DNA of 46,544 bases from Muricomes intestini (GCF_004346165.1 NZ_SLZZ01000024.1:1-46544), one strand, 5' to 3'. Numbered from the stretch's first letter, positions 16,032 through 25,331 are shown. Notes: a model not told the origin generated them from the letters alone. Numbers and translations are program-made.

Positions 16032-18305
16032 ATGGCAAAGACGCCAGAAATGATCATAGATGAAGATATTAAAAAAATATATCTTGGTAATCTGAATACT
16101 GTTGAATTTAATTTGAAGCTTCCAGAGGAAGGAGCGCAGGGTACACAGATTACGTGGTCTTCGGATAATGAGCTGTTCCTGCGTCCGGACGGATCTGTCA
16201 CCAGGCCAATGAATGGGATAGGTAATCGGAAGGTTCATTTGAAGGGAACCTTTAGCTATGGGGGACTTAAGAAAGAAAAAACATATGAAGTACATATTTT
16301 AGAGGAAAAAGGCAGAGTGGATATTGTTGAGGTTCTTACACTGGAGAGGACCGTAAAAGCAGGTGTACTGACGATGCTTCCCCATGCGGTAATCTTGCGG
16401 GGAGACAATGGGCATCTCTTCTCAAGGCGTGTGGACTGGGAGGGCGGAAATGAGCAAGTATTTAAAAAATGCGGCATTGTCCGGCTATGTGGGAAGATAA
16501 AAGAAGAGAAACTGCCTGCCAATATTGTGATTCATGTCAAAGAACAGGCAGAAACTGAAAAAATGAGCACGGTACCTGCAGTTACGGCAATGGACGGGGG
16601 CGAGACACATCTGACTGCCGGGAGTCAATTTTATCGTGCAATGGAACATGCCGTAACATATTTTAAAAGTGTAAATGATGATGAAATGCTCTATAATTTT
16701 CGTGTGGCAGCAGGGCTTGACACCCGGGGAGCAAAAGCCATGGAGGGCTGGGATTCGATGGAGTGCCTGCTGAGGGGACATACGACCGGACATTATCTGT
16801 CGGCATTGGCACTTTGCTATAGGGAAACGAAGGATGGAGAGATTCTTAGCAAACTTCAGTATATTGTTGAAGAATTGGGTAGGTGCCAGAAAGCATTTTC
16901 TGGATTGTCCGGGTATCACGAGGGTTATCTTGGGGCTTATTCAGAAGAACAGTATGATTTGCTGGAAAAAGGAGCAAAGTACCCGGATATATGGGCTCCA
17001 TATTATACACTTCACAAATTACTGGCGGGGATGTTGGAAGCGTATTATTGGACCGAAAATGAAAAAGCTCTCAATATTGCAATCAAGGCCGGAATGTGGG
17101 TATATAGGAGGCTGAACAGGCTGACGAAAAATGAGCGTGAGCAAATGTGGGATACCTATATCGCGGGTGAATTCGGTGGGATAAATGAAACTTTTGCAGG
17201 CCTCTATGAAATTACAGGTAAGGAAGAATTTCTTATAACGGCAAAAATGTTTGACAACGACAGGTTGTTTGTACCAATGCAAGAACAAAAAGATGTGCTG
17301 GAGGGGCTTCATGCGAATCAGCATATACCTCAGATTATAGGCTGCATGGGGTTGTTCAAAGCGACAGGAGAGAAACATTATCATGATATTGCAGAATTTT
17401 TCTGGAAAATTGTGACAGGATCTCATACTTTTGTTAATGGGGGCACAGGAGAAAATGAGATGTTTTTTGAACCTGATGCATCGGCAGCGCATTTGACAGC
17501 GGAGACTGCGGAGTACTGTGCTTCTTACAATATGCTCAAGCTGACTAAGGAGCTGTTTCGGTACAATCCTAAAGCATTTTATATGGATTATTATGAGCGG
17601 TGTATGTTCAACCATATTGTGGCAGGTGTGGATCAAAAGCCAACCGGAGAAACAACGTATTTCTTTCCCCTTGGGCCAGGTGGAGTGAAAGAACCTAAAT
17701 CTATAAATTCCTGTTGCCATGGGACCGGAATGGAGAGCCAGATGAAATATACGGAAGCCATTTATTTTCACACAAAGGATGAATTATATGTTAACTTATT
17801 CCTTAATTCTGAAACTGTATGGAAAGAAAAAGACGTTTGGATTCGGCAGGCAGTTGATAAAGAAAGTCCGGGGAATATAAAGCTTTGTATAGAAGGAGAC
17901 ACAGAGTTTGTGTTGAAAATCCGTTGCCCGTACTGGTGTAAAGGGGAATATGAGGTACTGGTAAATAGCGTAAAAGTAATTGCAAAATGTGATTCGGGTG
18001 GGTATATTAATATTAATAGGAAGAGAACCACAGATGTGGTTGAAATCCGGTTTAAGTGTGAGATTCGTATGGAATGTGCCAGTGGATCCGGGGATATTAA
18101 AGCATGGGCATATGGACCTTATATTTTGGCGGCATTATCGGAGCAAAGGAATTTTCTGGAGCTGGATGGCAGAGAGATGGAGCCTGAAAAGATAGGAGCC
18201 GATGGCCTGAGGTTCCGAATAAATTCCCGGAAAGATATTCTGTGGGTTCCGCTGGCGGACGTAGAGGATAAACGGTTTCACGTTTACTGGAAAAAAGTAT
18301 GTTAG
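16032..18305 (+). CDS. Glycoside hydrolase family 127 (beta-L-arabinofuranosidase-like)
   Basis: 757 residues, no signal peptide, so probably cytoplasmic. Residues about 5-175 hold two Ig-like modules (WSSDNELFLRPDGSV; an atrophied bacterial Ig type). The catalytic (alpha/alpha)6 barrel follows, with WDSMECLLRGHTTGHYLSA and APYYTLHKLLAGML. The metal-binding cysteine set of GH127 can be matched: E494-Y-C496 (AEYCASYNM) and the pair C561-C562 (NSCCHGTGME), equivalent to the Glu/three-Cys zinc site of Bifidobacterium HypBA1. The family removes terminal beta-L-arabinofuranose from plant arabino-oligosaccharides or hydroxyproline-rich glycoproteins. AGGAGG eight bases ahead supports the start. It is co-transcribed with LacI and GH31 genes. 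Confidence 0.9.
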   Translation: MAKTPEMIIDEDIKKIYLGNLNTVEFNLKLPEEGAQGTQITWSSDNELFLRPDGSVTRPMNGIGNRKVHLKGTFSYGGLKKEKTYEVHILEEKGRVDIVEVLTLERTVKAGVLTMLPHAVILRGDNGHLFSRRVDWEGGNEQVFKKCGIVRLCGKIKEEKLPANIVIHVKEQAETEKMSTVPAVTAMDGGETHLTAGSQFYRAMEHAVTYFKSVNDDEMLYNFRVAAGLDTRGAKAMEGWDSMECLLRGHTTGHYLSALALCYRETKDGEILSKLQYIVEELGRCQKAFSGLSGYHEGYLGAYSEEQYDLLEKGAKYPDIWAPYYTLHKLLAGMLEAYYWTENEKALNIAIKAGMWVYRRLNRLTKNEREQMWDTYIAGEFGGINETFAGLYEITGKEEFLITAKMFDNDRLFVPMQEQKDVLEGLHANQHIPQIIGCMGLFKATGEKHYHDIAEFFWKIVTGSHTFVNGGTGENEMFFEPDASAAHLTAETAEYCASYNMLKLTKELFRYNPKAFYMDYYERCMFNHIVAGVDQKPTGETTYFFPLGPGGVKEPKSINSCCHGTGMESQMKYTEAIYFHTKDELYVNLFLNSETVWKEKDVWIRQAVDKESPGNIKLCIEGDTEFVLKIRCPYWCKGEYEVLVNSVKVIAKCDSGGYININRKRTTDVVEIRFKCEIRMECASGSGDIKAWAYGPYILAALSEQRNFLELDGREMEPEKIGADGLRFRINSRKDILWVPLADVEDKRFHVYWKKVC

Positions 18306-18323
18306 AAGAGTAGGGATAAATGT

Positions 18324-19400
18324 ATGAGCAATAATACGAAAAATCGTATGACAATGAACCAATTGGCAAAGGAGTTAAATATTTCAAGAACGACTCTTTA
18401 CAATATCATGCACCAGAAGGGGGCATTTTCAGAGGAAACGGAGAAAAGAGTATTTAAGGCGCTGGAAGATTACAATTTTAGGGCAAATAATAATGCAAGA
18501 AATCTGGCAAAACACAGAGAATACAAGATTGCATTTGTAGGATTTTATTCTATGCGTTTTAAATATTTCTTTGATGAGATAGATGCGGGAATAGAAAGGG
18601 CACTTGCCGATTATGAAGATGATGGATTGCAGATTATAAAAAAGTACTCAGACCGAGAAAATCCCGGGCAGCAGATTATAGATTTGAAAGAGCTGGATGA
18701 GCAGGGAATTGAGAACTTTATTGTTTTCTGCTACCATTATGAGTATGTTTATCCACAAATTCAGAAATTAATAGAAAAAGGCAAAAATGTCATGCTGTTC
18801 TCCAGGCGGATACCAGAGGTGCAGCCCTTGTGCAGTGTGGGGTGTAACGATTATCTGAGTGGGGAGTTGATGATGGAGCTTCTGCATAAATTTGCTCCGG
18901 AAGGAAGCAGAGTCCAGCTGCTGATCAGTGAGCATAATCATCATGATAATCTGGTAGTAGGGGAACGCCTTGCAGGGTTTTATGATGCCTTGCCAAAATC
19001 AAAGAAGAGATTTGAAATTCTCGAAAATGCATGGACATCACCTGTGCCGGAGGAGGAAAAAGGAGAAATCCGCAGGGTTCTGGAAGAAAGAAATCCCGAT
19101 GTGGTGCTGGACTTTGTATGCAATCTGGAATATGCTGCCCGCTATCTGGAAGAGAGGGGAAAGCAAAATACAGTTTTACTTGGGTATGATGTTTATCCAG
19201 AGATTGTACCGTATATCAAGAACTCAACAATAGATGCCGTTGTGTATCAGGATTTGTCATCCCAGAGCTATAAAGCTGTGCAGCTGATGTTTGAATATAT
19301 ATGTTACGGAAAAAGAATGAAACAGGAGAATTATTACTTGCCCCTGAATGTTGTATTTGCCAGTAACTGTGTATATTTTGAGTGCAGTGATATGGAATAA
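18324..19400 (+). CDS. LacI-family transcriptional regulator
   Basis: 358 residues. The N-terminal helix-turn-helix and hinge (MTMNQLAKELNISRTTLYNI to about residue 60) are followed by a sugar-binding core of the periplasmic-binding-protein fold (YKIAFVGFYSMRFKYFFDEI; LLGYDVYPEIVPYIKN). The helix has RTTLYN where most LacI proteins have VSTVSR, so its operator may be unusual. It lies inside the operon it probably controls through the two sites at 13984-14030, giving a feedback loop relieved by an arabinoside or related sugar. Confidence 0.9.
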   Translation: MSNNTKNRMTMNQLAKELNISRTTLYNIMHQKGAFSEETEKRVFKALEDYNFRANNNARNLAKHREYKIAFVGFYSMRFKYFFDEIDAGIERALADYEDDGLQIIKKYSDRENPGQQIIDLKELDEQGIENFIVFCYHYEYVYPQIQKLIEKGKNVMLFSRRIPEVQPLCSVGCNDYLSGELMMELLHKFAPEGSRVQLLISEHNHHDNLVVGERLAGFYDALPKSKKRFEILENAWTSPVPEEEKGEIRRVLEERNPDVVLDFVCNLEYAARYLEERGKQNTVLLGYDVYPEIVPYIKNSTIDAVVYQDLSSQSYKAVQLMFEYICYGKRMKQENYYLPLNVVFASNCVYFECSDME

Positions 19401-19431
19401 TGGGGCCTGATTCACTGCAGATGGAGATCAA

Positions 19432-21426
19432 ATGATGGAATATAAGATTGAGGATAACAGAATAAGATGGGCTTTTAAGGGTGAAGAGGTTCTGGCTGAA
19501 GTCTGTGGCACGGAGAGCATCCGTGTCAGAGCATCTTTTGGTAATCCGGTTGACGAGAAAAGAAATCATAATCTAAAGAAAAATGAGGATCTGGAAGGGA
19601 AGGCATGTCTGACCAAAGAAGGGGCCATGCTTTGTGCCGGAAATCTGAGGGCAGAGATATATGATGAAGGACGGGTTACCTTTTACTACAGAGACAAGAA
19701 AATTTTGAAGGAAATGTGGATTGACGAAAAAAATGGGATGCCCCCCTTCCAACGGGCCCGTGAATATAAGGGAATCAGTGGTGAAAGATTTCACCTGCAA
19801 ATTTTTTTTGAACCCAGTGAGGAAGAACATATTTATGGAATGGGGCAGGAGAATACAGGCTGCTTTGATTTGAAAGGCTGTACCGTTGATTTATGCCAGA
19901 AGAACACAAAATGTACGATTCCATTTTACATTTCTACTTTAGGCTATGGATTTGTTTGGAATAATCCTGCCGTAGGGAGAGCTGAATTTGTCAAAAACCG
20001 TACACTCTGGGAAGCCAGAATGAGCCGGCAGCTTGATTATGTTGTGATAGGAGGTGGGGAACCACGCAGGATTATGGAGTATTATACAGAGCTGACGGGG
20101 AGAATGCCAGAGGTTCCAGACTGGATTTTCGGATTGTGGCAGAGCCGCCTCAGATATCGAACACAAAAGGAACTTTTGGAGGTGGCACGGGAATATCGGC
20201 GGAGGCAAATTCCACTTTCCGTGATTGTATTGGATTATTTTCATTGGCCGTATCAGGGGGACTGGAGGTTTGATGAGGAATATTTTCCGGATCCAGGGGC
20301 AATGGTGGAGGAGCTTAATGAAGCCGGCGTCTGTTTGATGGTGTCTGTGTGGCCCACGGTAGACAGAAGAAGCGAGAATTACAGGAATCTGGAGGAGATG
20401 GGAGGTTTGATTACTTCGGAGAGAGGACCTGACGTGCTTTTTATGTGCAGGGGAGCAGAAACTTATGTAGATATGACAAACCCCGGGGCCGCTGATGTAT
20501 TATGGGAGAAATTAAGAGATAACTATGTTGAGTATGGAATTTCTTCTTTTTGGCTTGACGAGGCCGAACCGGAAATCTACCCCTATGATTATGAGAATAT
20601 GCGTCTCCGGATAGGGAACGGCTTGGAAGGATCGAATTACTATCCATATGCGTATTCCGCCGGAGTGGAGGAAAGGCTTCGGAAAGACAATATATGGAGC
20701 GGAGATGGAGACAGACAAACGGATGGCATTAATCTTGTAAGGAGTGGGTGGATTGGCTCACAAAAGCTTCGGGCGGTTATCTGGTCAGGAGATGTACCGT
20801 CCACATTTGAAAGCTTTAAAAACCAACTTGTAGCAGGCCTTCATATGTCTATGTGTGGTATTCCATTATGGACGACAGATATTGGAGGATTTTATGGTGG
20901 AGATCCTGAAGAAAAGGAGTTCAGGGAATTGATGATCCGCTGGTTTCAGTTTGGAACATTTTGTCCGATTATGCGGATGCATGGCTACCGAAAACCGTAT
21001 GTAGAAAAAGGTAATATGGATGATATGTCCGGAGAATGCAGCAGCGGGGGCCCAAATGAAATTTGGAGTTTCGGTGAAGAGGCATATAAAATTATGCTGA
21101 ACTATATACAGATCAGAGATAAGATGATTCCGTATATTAAGGAACAGCTCACAATTACAAGAAGAACAGGGACACCGATTATGCGGCCGCTTGTATATGA
21201 CTATCCCGGAGATGCAAATGTATATGATCTTGCGGATGAGTATTTGTTTGGAGACAAGATACTGGTGGCACCGGTTATGAAATATGGTTTGCGGATCCGG
21301 AAGGTGTATTTGCCGGAAGGTCATTGGATGAGTGATTATACCGGGAAAGTATATGAAGGTAAATGTATTGTTGAGGAGCAGGCTCCACTGGACTATATGC
21401 CGGTTTTTGAGAAATGGTACAAGTAA
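19432..21426 (+). CDS. Glycoside hydrolase family 31
   Basis: 664 residues, no signal peptide. N-terminal beta-sandwich (1-220), then the TIM barrel. The GH31 nucleophile motif is SFWLDEAEPE with D376. WSGDVPSTFESFKNQLVAGL, GIPLWTTDIGGFYGG and CPIMRMHGYRKP follow, in GH31 order, and a short C-terminal beta domain ends the protein. The family cleaves alpha-glucosides, alpha-xylosides, alpha-galactosides or sulfoquinovosides by retention. The WxDExEP form is seen in xylosidase-like groups, but substrate cannot be fixed. GGAG lies just ahead of the tandem ATG ATG; the first is used here. Last gene of the LacI-regulated operon. Confidence 0.9.
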   Translation: MMEYKIEDNRIRWAFKGEEVLAEVCGTESIRVRASFGNPVDEKRNHNLKKNEDLEGKACLTKEGAMLCAGNLRAEIYDEGRVTFYYRDKKILKEMWIDEKNGMPPFQRAREYKGISGERFHLQIFFEPSEEEHIYGMGQENTGCFDLKGCTVDLCQKNTKCTIPFYISTLGYGFVWNNPAVGRAEFVKNRTLWEARMSRQLDYVVIGGGEPRRIMEYYTELTGRMPEVPDWIFGLWQSRLRYRTQKELLEVAREYRRRQIPLSVIVLDYFHWPYQGDWRFDEEYFPDPGAMVEELNEAGVCLMVSVWPTVDRRSENYRNLEEMGGLITSERGPDVLFMCRGAETYVDMTNPGAADVLWEKLRDNYVEYGISSFWLDEAEPEIYPYDYENMRLRIGNGLEGSNYYPYAYSAGVEERLRKDNIWSGDGDRQTDGINLVRSGWIGSQKLRAVIWSGDVPSTFESFKNQLVAGLHMSMCGIPLWTTDIGGFYGGDPEEKEFRELMIRWFQFGTFCPIMRMHGYRKPYVEKGNMDDMSGECSSGGPNEIWSFGEEAYKIMLNYIQIRDKMIPYIKEQLTITRRTGTPIMRPLVYDYPGDANVYDLADEYLFGDKILVAPVMKYGLRIRKVYLPEGHWMSDYTGKVYEGKCIVEEQAPLDYMPVFEKWYK

Positions 21427-21785
21427 TCAGATATATTTTCATCAGTTTATAAGTTATCAACAAAATCCATTGCCAGGTAGTCAATTTCCTCACTTCCTTA
21501 TTTGCTAAAATTATCTAACTACATGTTGTATGGTGAGTATAGTATTTGTTGTCAGAAAAGTCCATAACACTCGGGCACCGAAATGTTGGATTCTATACTC
21601 CTTGACTTTATTATGCAGCACAAAGTAAAATTTACGATGTGTTTACAAAACAGTATGAGTCGATATCACGAGATAAGAAGGTGTTGGAGCTGATAACAAA
21701 TTTATATAAAGGTGGTATGGCTAAAATCGGGATGATTTATGCCAAGGACGAAGGAAAACAAGAGGACTTATAACACACAGTGATA

Positions 21786-21911
21786 TTATAAAGAATTGAA
21801 AGAAAGAGCAGTGCAGCAAATAAGGCAGAATACCAAGAAAGGAGGCCTGCCTCGTTTTTTCATGAGCTTGTAGCTCTTTTTATAAGCGGTAGTAAATTTG
21901 AGCTCGTACAT
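21786..21911 (-). pseudogene. YafQ/RelE-type toxin, truncated
   Basis: Starting immediately after the antitoxin stop (TAA ATG), the minus strand encodes MYELKFTTAYKKSYKLMKKRG, the typical N-terminus of YafQ-family mRNA interferases (normally about 90 residues). After about 21 residues the sequence changes to unrelated RPPFLVFCLICC and stops at 42 codons. The catalytic C-terminal part is lost. The order antitoxin then toxin with adjacent stop and start matches dinJ-yafQ operons. Confidence 0.75.
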
Positions 21912-22145
21912 TTATTCGTTCAGAGCCTTTTTGAGTTCTTCCATACTGGTATATCCCTTGATGTCAGAGTCACGGGAGATATGCAGGGCTTCTTCCATTG
22001 CATCCAGTGTGCGCTGACTATAGCGGGGGAGTTCCACGTTGAATGGAAGACCGCCATGCAGGATACACTGATGCAGGAAAAGATTTACGGCACCGGACAT
22101 ATCAAGACCGAGGTCATTAAACAGGCCGCTGGCTTGTTTTTTATG
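21912..22145 (-). pseudogene. RelB/DinJ-family antitoxin, 5' truncated
   Basis: The minus-strand frame reads KKQASGLFNDLGLDMSGAVN then LFLHQCILHGGLPFN, the ribbon-helix-helix and following segment of RelB/DinJ antitoxins. The C-terminal toxin-binding tail ends TSMEELKKALNE. The first ~20 residues are missing: a TAG lies just before HKKQA (22146-22148). Translation could only start internally at M (22100), which would lack the DNA-binding strand. With the toxin also truncated, the module is inactive. Confidence 0.75.
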
Positions 22146-22313
22146 CTATTTACAGTGTTCTGCAGTTTTCAGAAACGAAAGATTATGTCCTCTACCTGGC
22201 AAATGGAGATCTGACTATACAAGATGGCAGTCAGACGATATCACGTTCACTCGCATTGATAAAACCTATAAACAAAACGTTATTATTGAAAAAGCGAATA
22301 TAATGTTCGATAT

Positions 22314-22343
22314 GTGGACAAAGAATAAGCCCTCATGATATAA
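22314..22343 (+). promoter_or_regulatory. Promoter of the desulfidase/amino-acid ABC operon
   Basis: TGGACA (22314-22319), 18-base spacer, TATAAT (22338-22343) with an extended-10 TG at 22335-22336. It lies 41 bases before the GTG start at 22384. Confidence 0.7.
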
Positions 22344-22383
22344 TCAGCAAGGTGTGTTTAGGTTAGTTAGGGGGGGGATATCC

Positions 22384-22956
22384 GTGAAAAGAAGCCGGCA
22401 AATTGTATTAGTGGCAAATTGTATCCTTAATCCTAATGCTAAAGTCTATGGGCTTGTTCAAAGTGATTTGAAAAATTCTATTATCAAGGATTTAATGGAT
22501 GAAAATATTGGTATCATTCAGATGCCCTGCATTGAAATGGAAATGTGTGGTTTAAGGCGCTGGGGACAAGTGAGGGAACAACTCGACCACGAAGCCTTTC
22601 GAAACCGCTGCAGAAAACGACTGAAGCCCATTGTTCAGCAAGTTTGTGATTTTGATAAGCAAGGCTATAAAATACTGGGTATTATCGGAATTGATGGAAG
22701 TCCGGCGTGCGGCATACATTTTACTCCCACTGGTGACTGGTACGGGGAATTTAACTCAGAGCTAAACTATAGTGATCGAATCAGTAATATGCAGATGGAG
22801 CCTGCCCCCGGAATCATGATACAGGAATTAGAAACAATGTTAAAAAGGAAAAACTTGACAGTAAAGTATTATGCGTTAAACGAAGTTGATTTATATGAAA
22901 ACAAGAATAAGATAATGCAGGCTTTACGTTCAGATATATCAAAAGAAGGAGAGTAA
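22384..22956 (+). CDS. TudS-related putative desulfidase (DUF523-like)
   Basis: 190 residues. The GTG at 22384 is preceded by a G-rich Shine-Dalgarno run (22371-22377); an upstream in-frame TTG at 22354 lacks one. Three cysteines expected to hold a [4Fe-4S] cluster are present: C13 (VANCILN), C49 (MPCIE) and C109 (GSPACG). They match the three-Cys pattern of DUF523/TudS, in which the cluster takes sulfur from thiouracil or related thio-compounds. It resembles the group annotated as CD3072-family TudS-related proteins. It leads an operon with a polar amino-acid importer, five bases away, so it may desulfurate the imported compound. Substrate not known. Confidence 0.8.
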   Translation: MKRSRQIVLVANCILNPNAKVYGLVQSDLKNSIIKDLMDENIGIIQMPCIEMEMCGLRRWGQVREQLDHEAFRNRCRKRLKPIVQQVCDFDKQGYKILGIIGIDGSPACGIHFTPTGDWYGEFNSELNYSDRISNMQMEPAPGIMIQELETMLKRKNLTVKYYALNEVDLYENKNKIMQALRSDISKEGE

Positions 22957-22960
22957 AAAG

Positions 22961-23773
22961 GTGAAAAAAGGGAAATTGGGAATATCATTATTGTTACTGA
23001 TAGTATTAGTCGGTTCATCCGTAGGGTGCAGCTCAAAAAATAAGGAAGCAAAAGCAGATACATCTCCTGATAACCAAAGAGGGTTTATAGAAGAGGGGAA
23101 AATGTTAGTTGGAATGTGTCCAGAGTATCCGCCTTTTGAAAGTGTCAACTCTGATGGGGATATTGAGGGGTTTGATGTAGATCTGGCAAAAGCTATCGGT
23201 AAAGAGATGGGTGTAGAAACGGAATATATTAATACCCCCTGGGAAGGACTCATCGCAGGTCTTGACAATGATACTTTTGATGTGATTATGTCAGGTATGT
23301 CTCCAGAAGAAGCTAAGGAGTCAGGGGATAAGGTGGCTGTCACAGAATCTTATTATGCTCTGAAAGAAATCATTGTTACAAAAGATAAAAATATTAAAAG
23401 CAAAGAGGATTTGGAAGGGAAAAATGTGGGATGTCATGCAGGAAGTGCTTCTGAATTTGCTTTAGAAAGCTTAAACGGCCAAGGAGTAACTATTAAAGAA
23501 TCCGTGCCGTATAATCGCCATTCAGAGGCCTTTACAGATCTGTTAAATGGCAATATAGATGCAATGGTTGTCGAGCTTCCCTGGGCAGAGCAAAAGGTGA
23601 AAGACAATAAAGAAGCCATGATTGTTGATGATCCTGTCCAAGTGATTGAAATTGCAGGCGTATTCAGCAAGAAAAATGAAGATAAAGTTAAGACATTCAA
23701 TACAGCATTGGATACATTAAAAGAAAACGGTACTTATGATAAAATCATAAGTAAATGGTTTATAGAAGAGTGA
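22961..23773 (+). CDS. Polar amino-acid ABC transporter binding lipoprotein
   Basis: 270 residues. Signal peptide with lipobox VGSSVGC (Cys23), then the SBP_bac_3 fold: MLVGMCPEYPPFESVNSDG, EGFDVDLAKAIGKEMG, NTPWEGLIAGLDNDTFDVIMSGMS and GKNVGCHAGSASEFA. It binds an amino acid or small analogue outside the cell. GAAGGAGAG lies about ten bases before the GTG start. The usual Arg in the ligand site (TxxR in many members) is replaced around VAVTESYYALKE, so the ligand may be atypical, for example a thiol amino acid; this is inference from context. Confidence 0.9.
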   Translation: MKKGKLGISLLLLIVLVGSSVGCSSKNKEAKADTSPDNQRGFIEEGKMLVGMCPEYPPFESVNSDGDIEGFDVDLAKAIGKEMGVETEYINTPWEGLIAGLDNDTFDVIMSGMSPEEAKESGDKVAVTESYYALKEIIVTKDKNIKSKEDLEGKNVGCHAGSASEFALESLNGQGVTIKESVPYNRHSEAFTDLLNGNIDAMVVELPWAEQKVKDNKEAMIVDDPVQVIEIAGVFSKKNEDKVKTFNTALDTLKENGTYDKIISKWFIEE

Positions 23774-23777
23774 TCAA

Positions 23778-24443
23778 ATGAGTGATTTAAACTTTTCAGT
23801 GTTAATACAATATGTGCACCTATTACCGTCAGCACTTTTGACGACGATTAAAATCGGTATTCTGGGGTTTTTATTAGCTCTTCTTATTGCAATTATAGTA
23901 GGAACATTACGAAGCATTAAACTCCCTGGAATTATCAGTGTGATATTAACGTTTTATGTGGAAGCATTTCGTGGGACCCCACTGCTGGTACAGCTATTCC
24001 TCGTTTATTATGGACTGCCAGCATTCGGAATAAAAATGACCCCATTAGTTGCAGCTATATTAACTATGGGACTTAATAGTGGTGCATACTTGTCAGAAAA
24101 TGTACGGGCAGCCATATTAGCTGTTGATAAAGGGCAGTATGAAGTCGCGGCAATGTTAGGTTACACTTCTTTTCAGACCTCTGTTCATATTGTATTGCCA
24201 CAAGCGGTTAGAATAGCCATTCCTTCTTTTATGAATGGCTTTTCGTCATTGGTCAAGGAAACATCCATTGTCTCCATTTTACCCGTTGTAGAATTGACAA
24301 AACTAGGAAATCAGATATATGCCAGAACGTATCACCCCTTTGAAATATATATAACACTTGGCGTTCTTTATTTCGTTTTAACATATTTTGCAACATTCTT
24401 TGCTCGAATGCTGGAGAGGAGGATGTCTAAATGGACGCTTTGA
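23778..24443 (+). CDS. Polar amino-acid ABC transporter permease (HisM-like)
   Basis: 221 residues. Four to five helices and the family motifs YVEAFRGTPLLVQLFLVYYGLP, GAYLSENVRAAILAVDKGQYEVAAMLGYT (EAA-type loop) and LPQAVRIAIPSFMNGFSSLVKETSI. One permease gene only, so a homodimer is expected. It starts four bases after the binding-protein stop. Confidence 0.92.
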   Translation: MSDLNFSVLIQYVHLLPSALLTTIKIGILGFLLALLIAIIVGTLRSIKLPGIISVILTFYVEAFRGTPLLVQLFLVYYGLPAFGIKMTPLVAAILTMGLNSGAYLSENVRAAILAVDKGQYEVAAMLGYTSFQTSVHIVLPQAVRIAIPSFMNGFSSLVKETSIVSILPVVELTKLGNQIYARTYHPFEIYITLGVLYFVLTYFATFFARMLERRMSKWTL

Positions 24444-25159
24444 TAGCAGCGAAAGAACTGGTAAAAAAATATGGCGATAAAACGGTTTTGAATGGCGTAA
24501 ATGTCAAAATAGATAAAGGAGATGTTGTGGCTATAATAGGTCCCAGCGGATCAGGAAAAAGCACACTCGTTAGATGCCTGGCAGGATTGGAAAAGTATGA
24601 TGGCCTGGTGACATTAAATGGAGCTCCTATCATGGATGCCAAGACTGCCAAAGGTAAAATCGGCATGGTCTTTCAAAGCTTTAATCTCTTTCCGCATTAT
24701 ACCGTTTTAAAAAATGTTGCCTATCCTTACCATACAATAAAAAAGATTAATAAAACTGATTCTCTCCGAAAAGCAAAAACTTTACTTGAAAAAATGCATT
24801 TGGAGGATACCCAGAATCAATATCCCAGCACGCTGTCAGGAGGTCAGAAACAAAGGGTTGCAATAGCAAGAGCTTTGATAATGGAGCCGGAAATAATTAT
24901 TTATGATGAACCAACTTCTTCTCTTGATCCTGAACTTGCTTACGAGGTTTTTGAAACCATCAAAAATCTTGCGGATAACGGATATACAATGATTGTCGTT
25001 ACACATCAAATTAGTGCAGTACGTCATTTTGCCAATAAAATTGTTTTTATGGAGCATGGGAATATATGTGTGGAAGGCAGCATTGAAAATGTTTTAAACA
25101 ATATGAATAATCCAAACTTAAAGAAATTTCTGGAAAGAGTTGAGTTTTCTGATTTATAA
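24431..25159 (+). CDS. Polar amino-acid ABC transporter ATPase (GlnQ/HisP-like)
   Basis: 242 residues. Walker A GPSGSGKST, Q-loop GMVFQSFNLFPHYTVLKN, signature LSGGQKQRVAIARAL, Walker B EIIIYDEPTSSLDPE and switch His in VVTHQISA are all intact. The ATG overlaps the permease 3' end by 13 bases, showing translational coupling. Confidence 0.94.
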   Translation: MDALIAAKELVKKYGDKTVLNGVNVKIDKGDVVAIIGPSGSGKSTLVRCLAGLEKYDGLVTLNGAPIMDAKTAKGKIGMVFQSFNLFPHYTVLKNVAYPYHTIKKINKTDSLRKAKTLLEKMHLEDTQNQYPSTLSGGQKQRVAIARALIMEPEIIIYDEPTSSLDPELAYEVFETIKNLADNGYTMIVVTHQISAVRHFANKIVFMEHGNICVEGSIENVLNNMNNPNLKKFLERVEFSDL

Positions 25160-25177
25160 AATTGTAAATGAAAGACT

Positions 25178-25212
25178 GGGCATAGGATGCAGTCAGGAAG
25201 CATCTTATGCCC
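25178..25212 (+). terminator. Terminator-like hairpin after the amino-acid ABC genes
   Basis: GGGCATAGGATGC pairs with GCATCTTATGCCC over 13 bp (one G-T) around a 9-base loop. The following TTAATCTG is a weak T tract, so termination may be partial. Confidence 0.6.
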
Positions 25213-25331
25213 TTAATCTGCAATCATAAAAAAGCAGAATTTTTTCGTAAGATTGTGGAAGAAAGTAAGCATGAAGCTATGCTATATTACGAGCAAGGAA
25301 ACACTAAAAAATTTGTTCGGAGGACGGTATA

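Larger units (their letters stand above)
21427..22313. other. Mosaic of gene scraps
   Basis: No intact gene is present. An 8-bp inverted repeat (GAGTATAG at 21535, CTATACTC at 21593) brackets 50 bases. From about 21618 a readable run (KIYDVFTKQYESISRDKKV then NLYKGGMAKIGMIYAKDEG) ends at 21770 and is unrecognised. A broken toxin-antitoxin pair occupies 21786-22145 on the minus strand. A further open stretch on the plus strand (22160-22290, DYVLYLANGDLTIQDG) is also unrecognised. The area separates two intact operons and looks like a deletion-prone insertion site. Confidence 0.6.

Noticed and set aside
17019-17771. A 250-codon frame on the minus strand
   Set aside because: It is antisense to the middle of the GH127 gene, with His/Cys/Phe-rich composition typical of a shadow frame and no ribosome site.
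21981-22214. A 77-codon plus-strand frame
   Set aside because: It is antisense to the recognisable RelB/DinJ antitoxin remnant, which explains its open frame.
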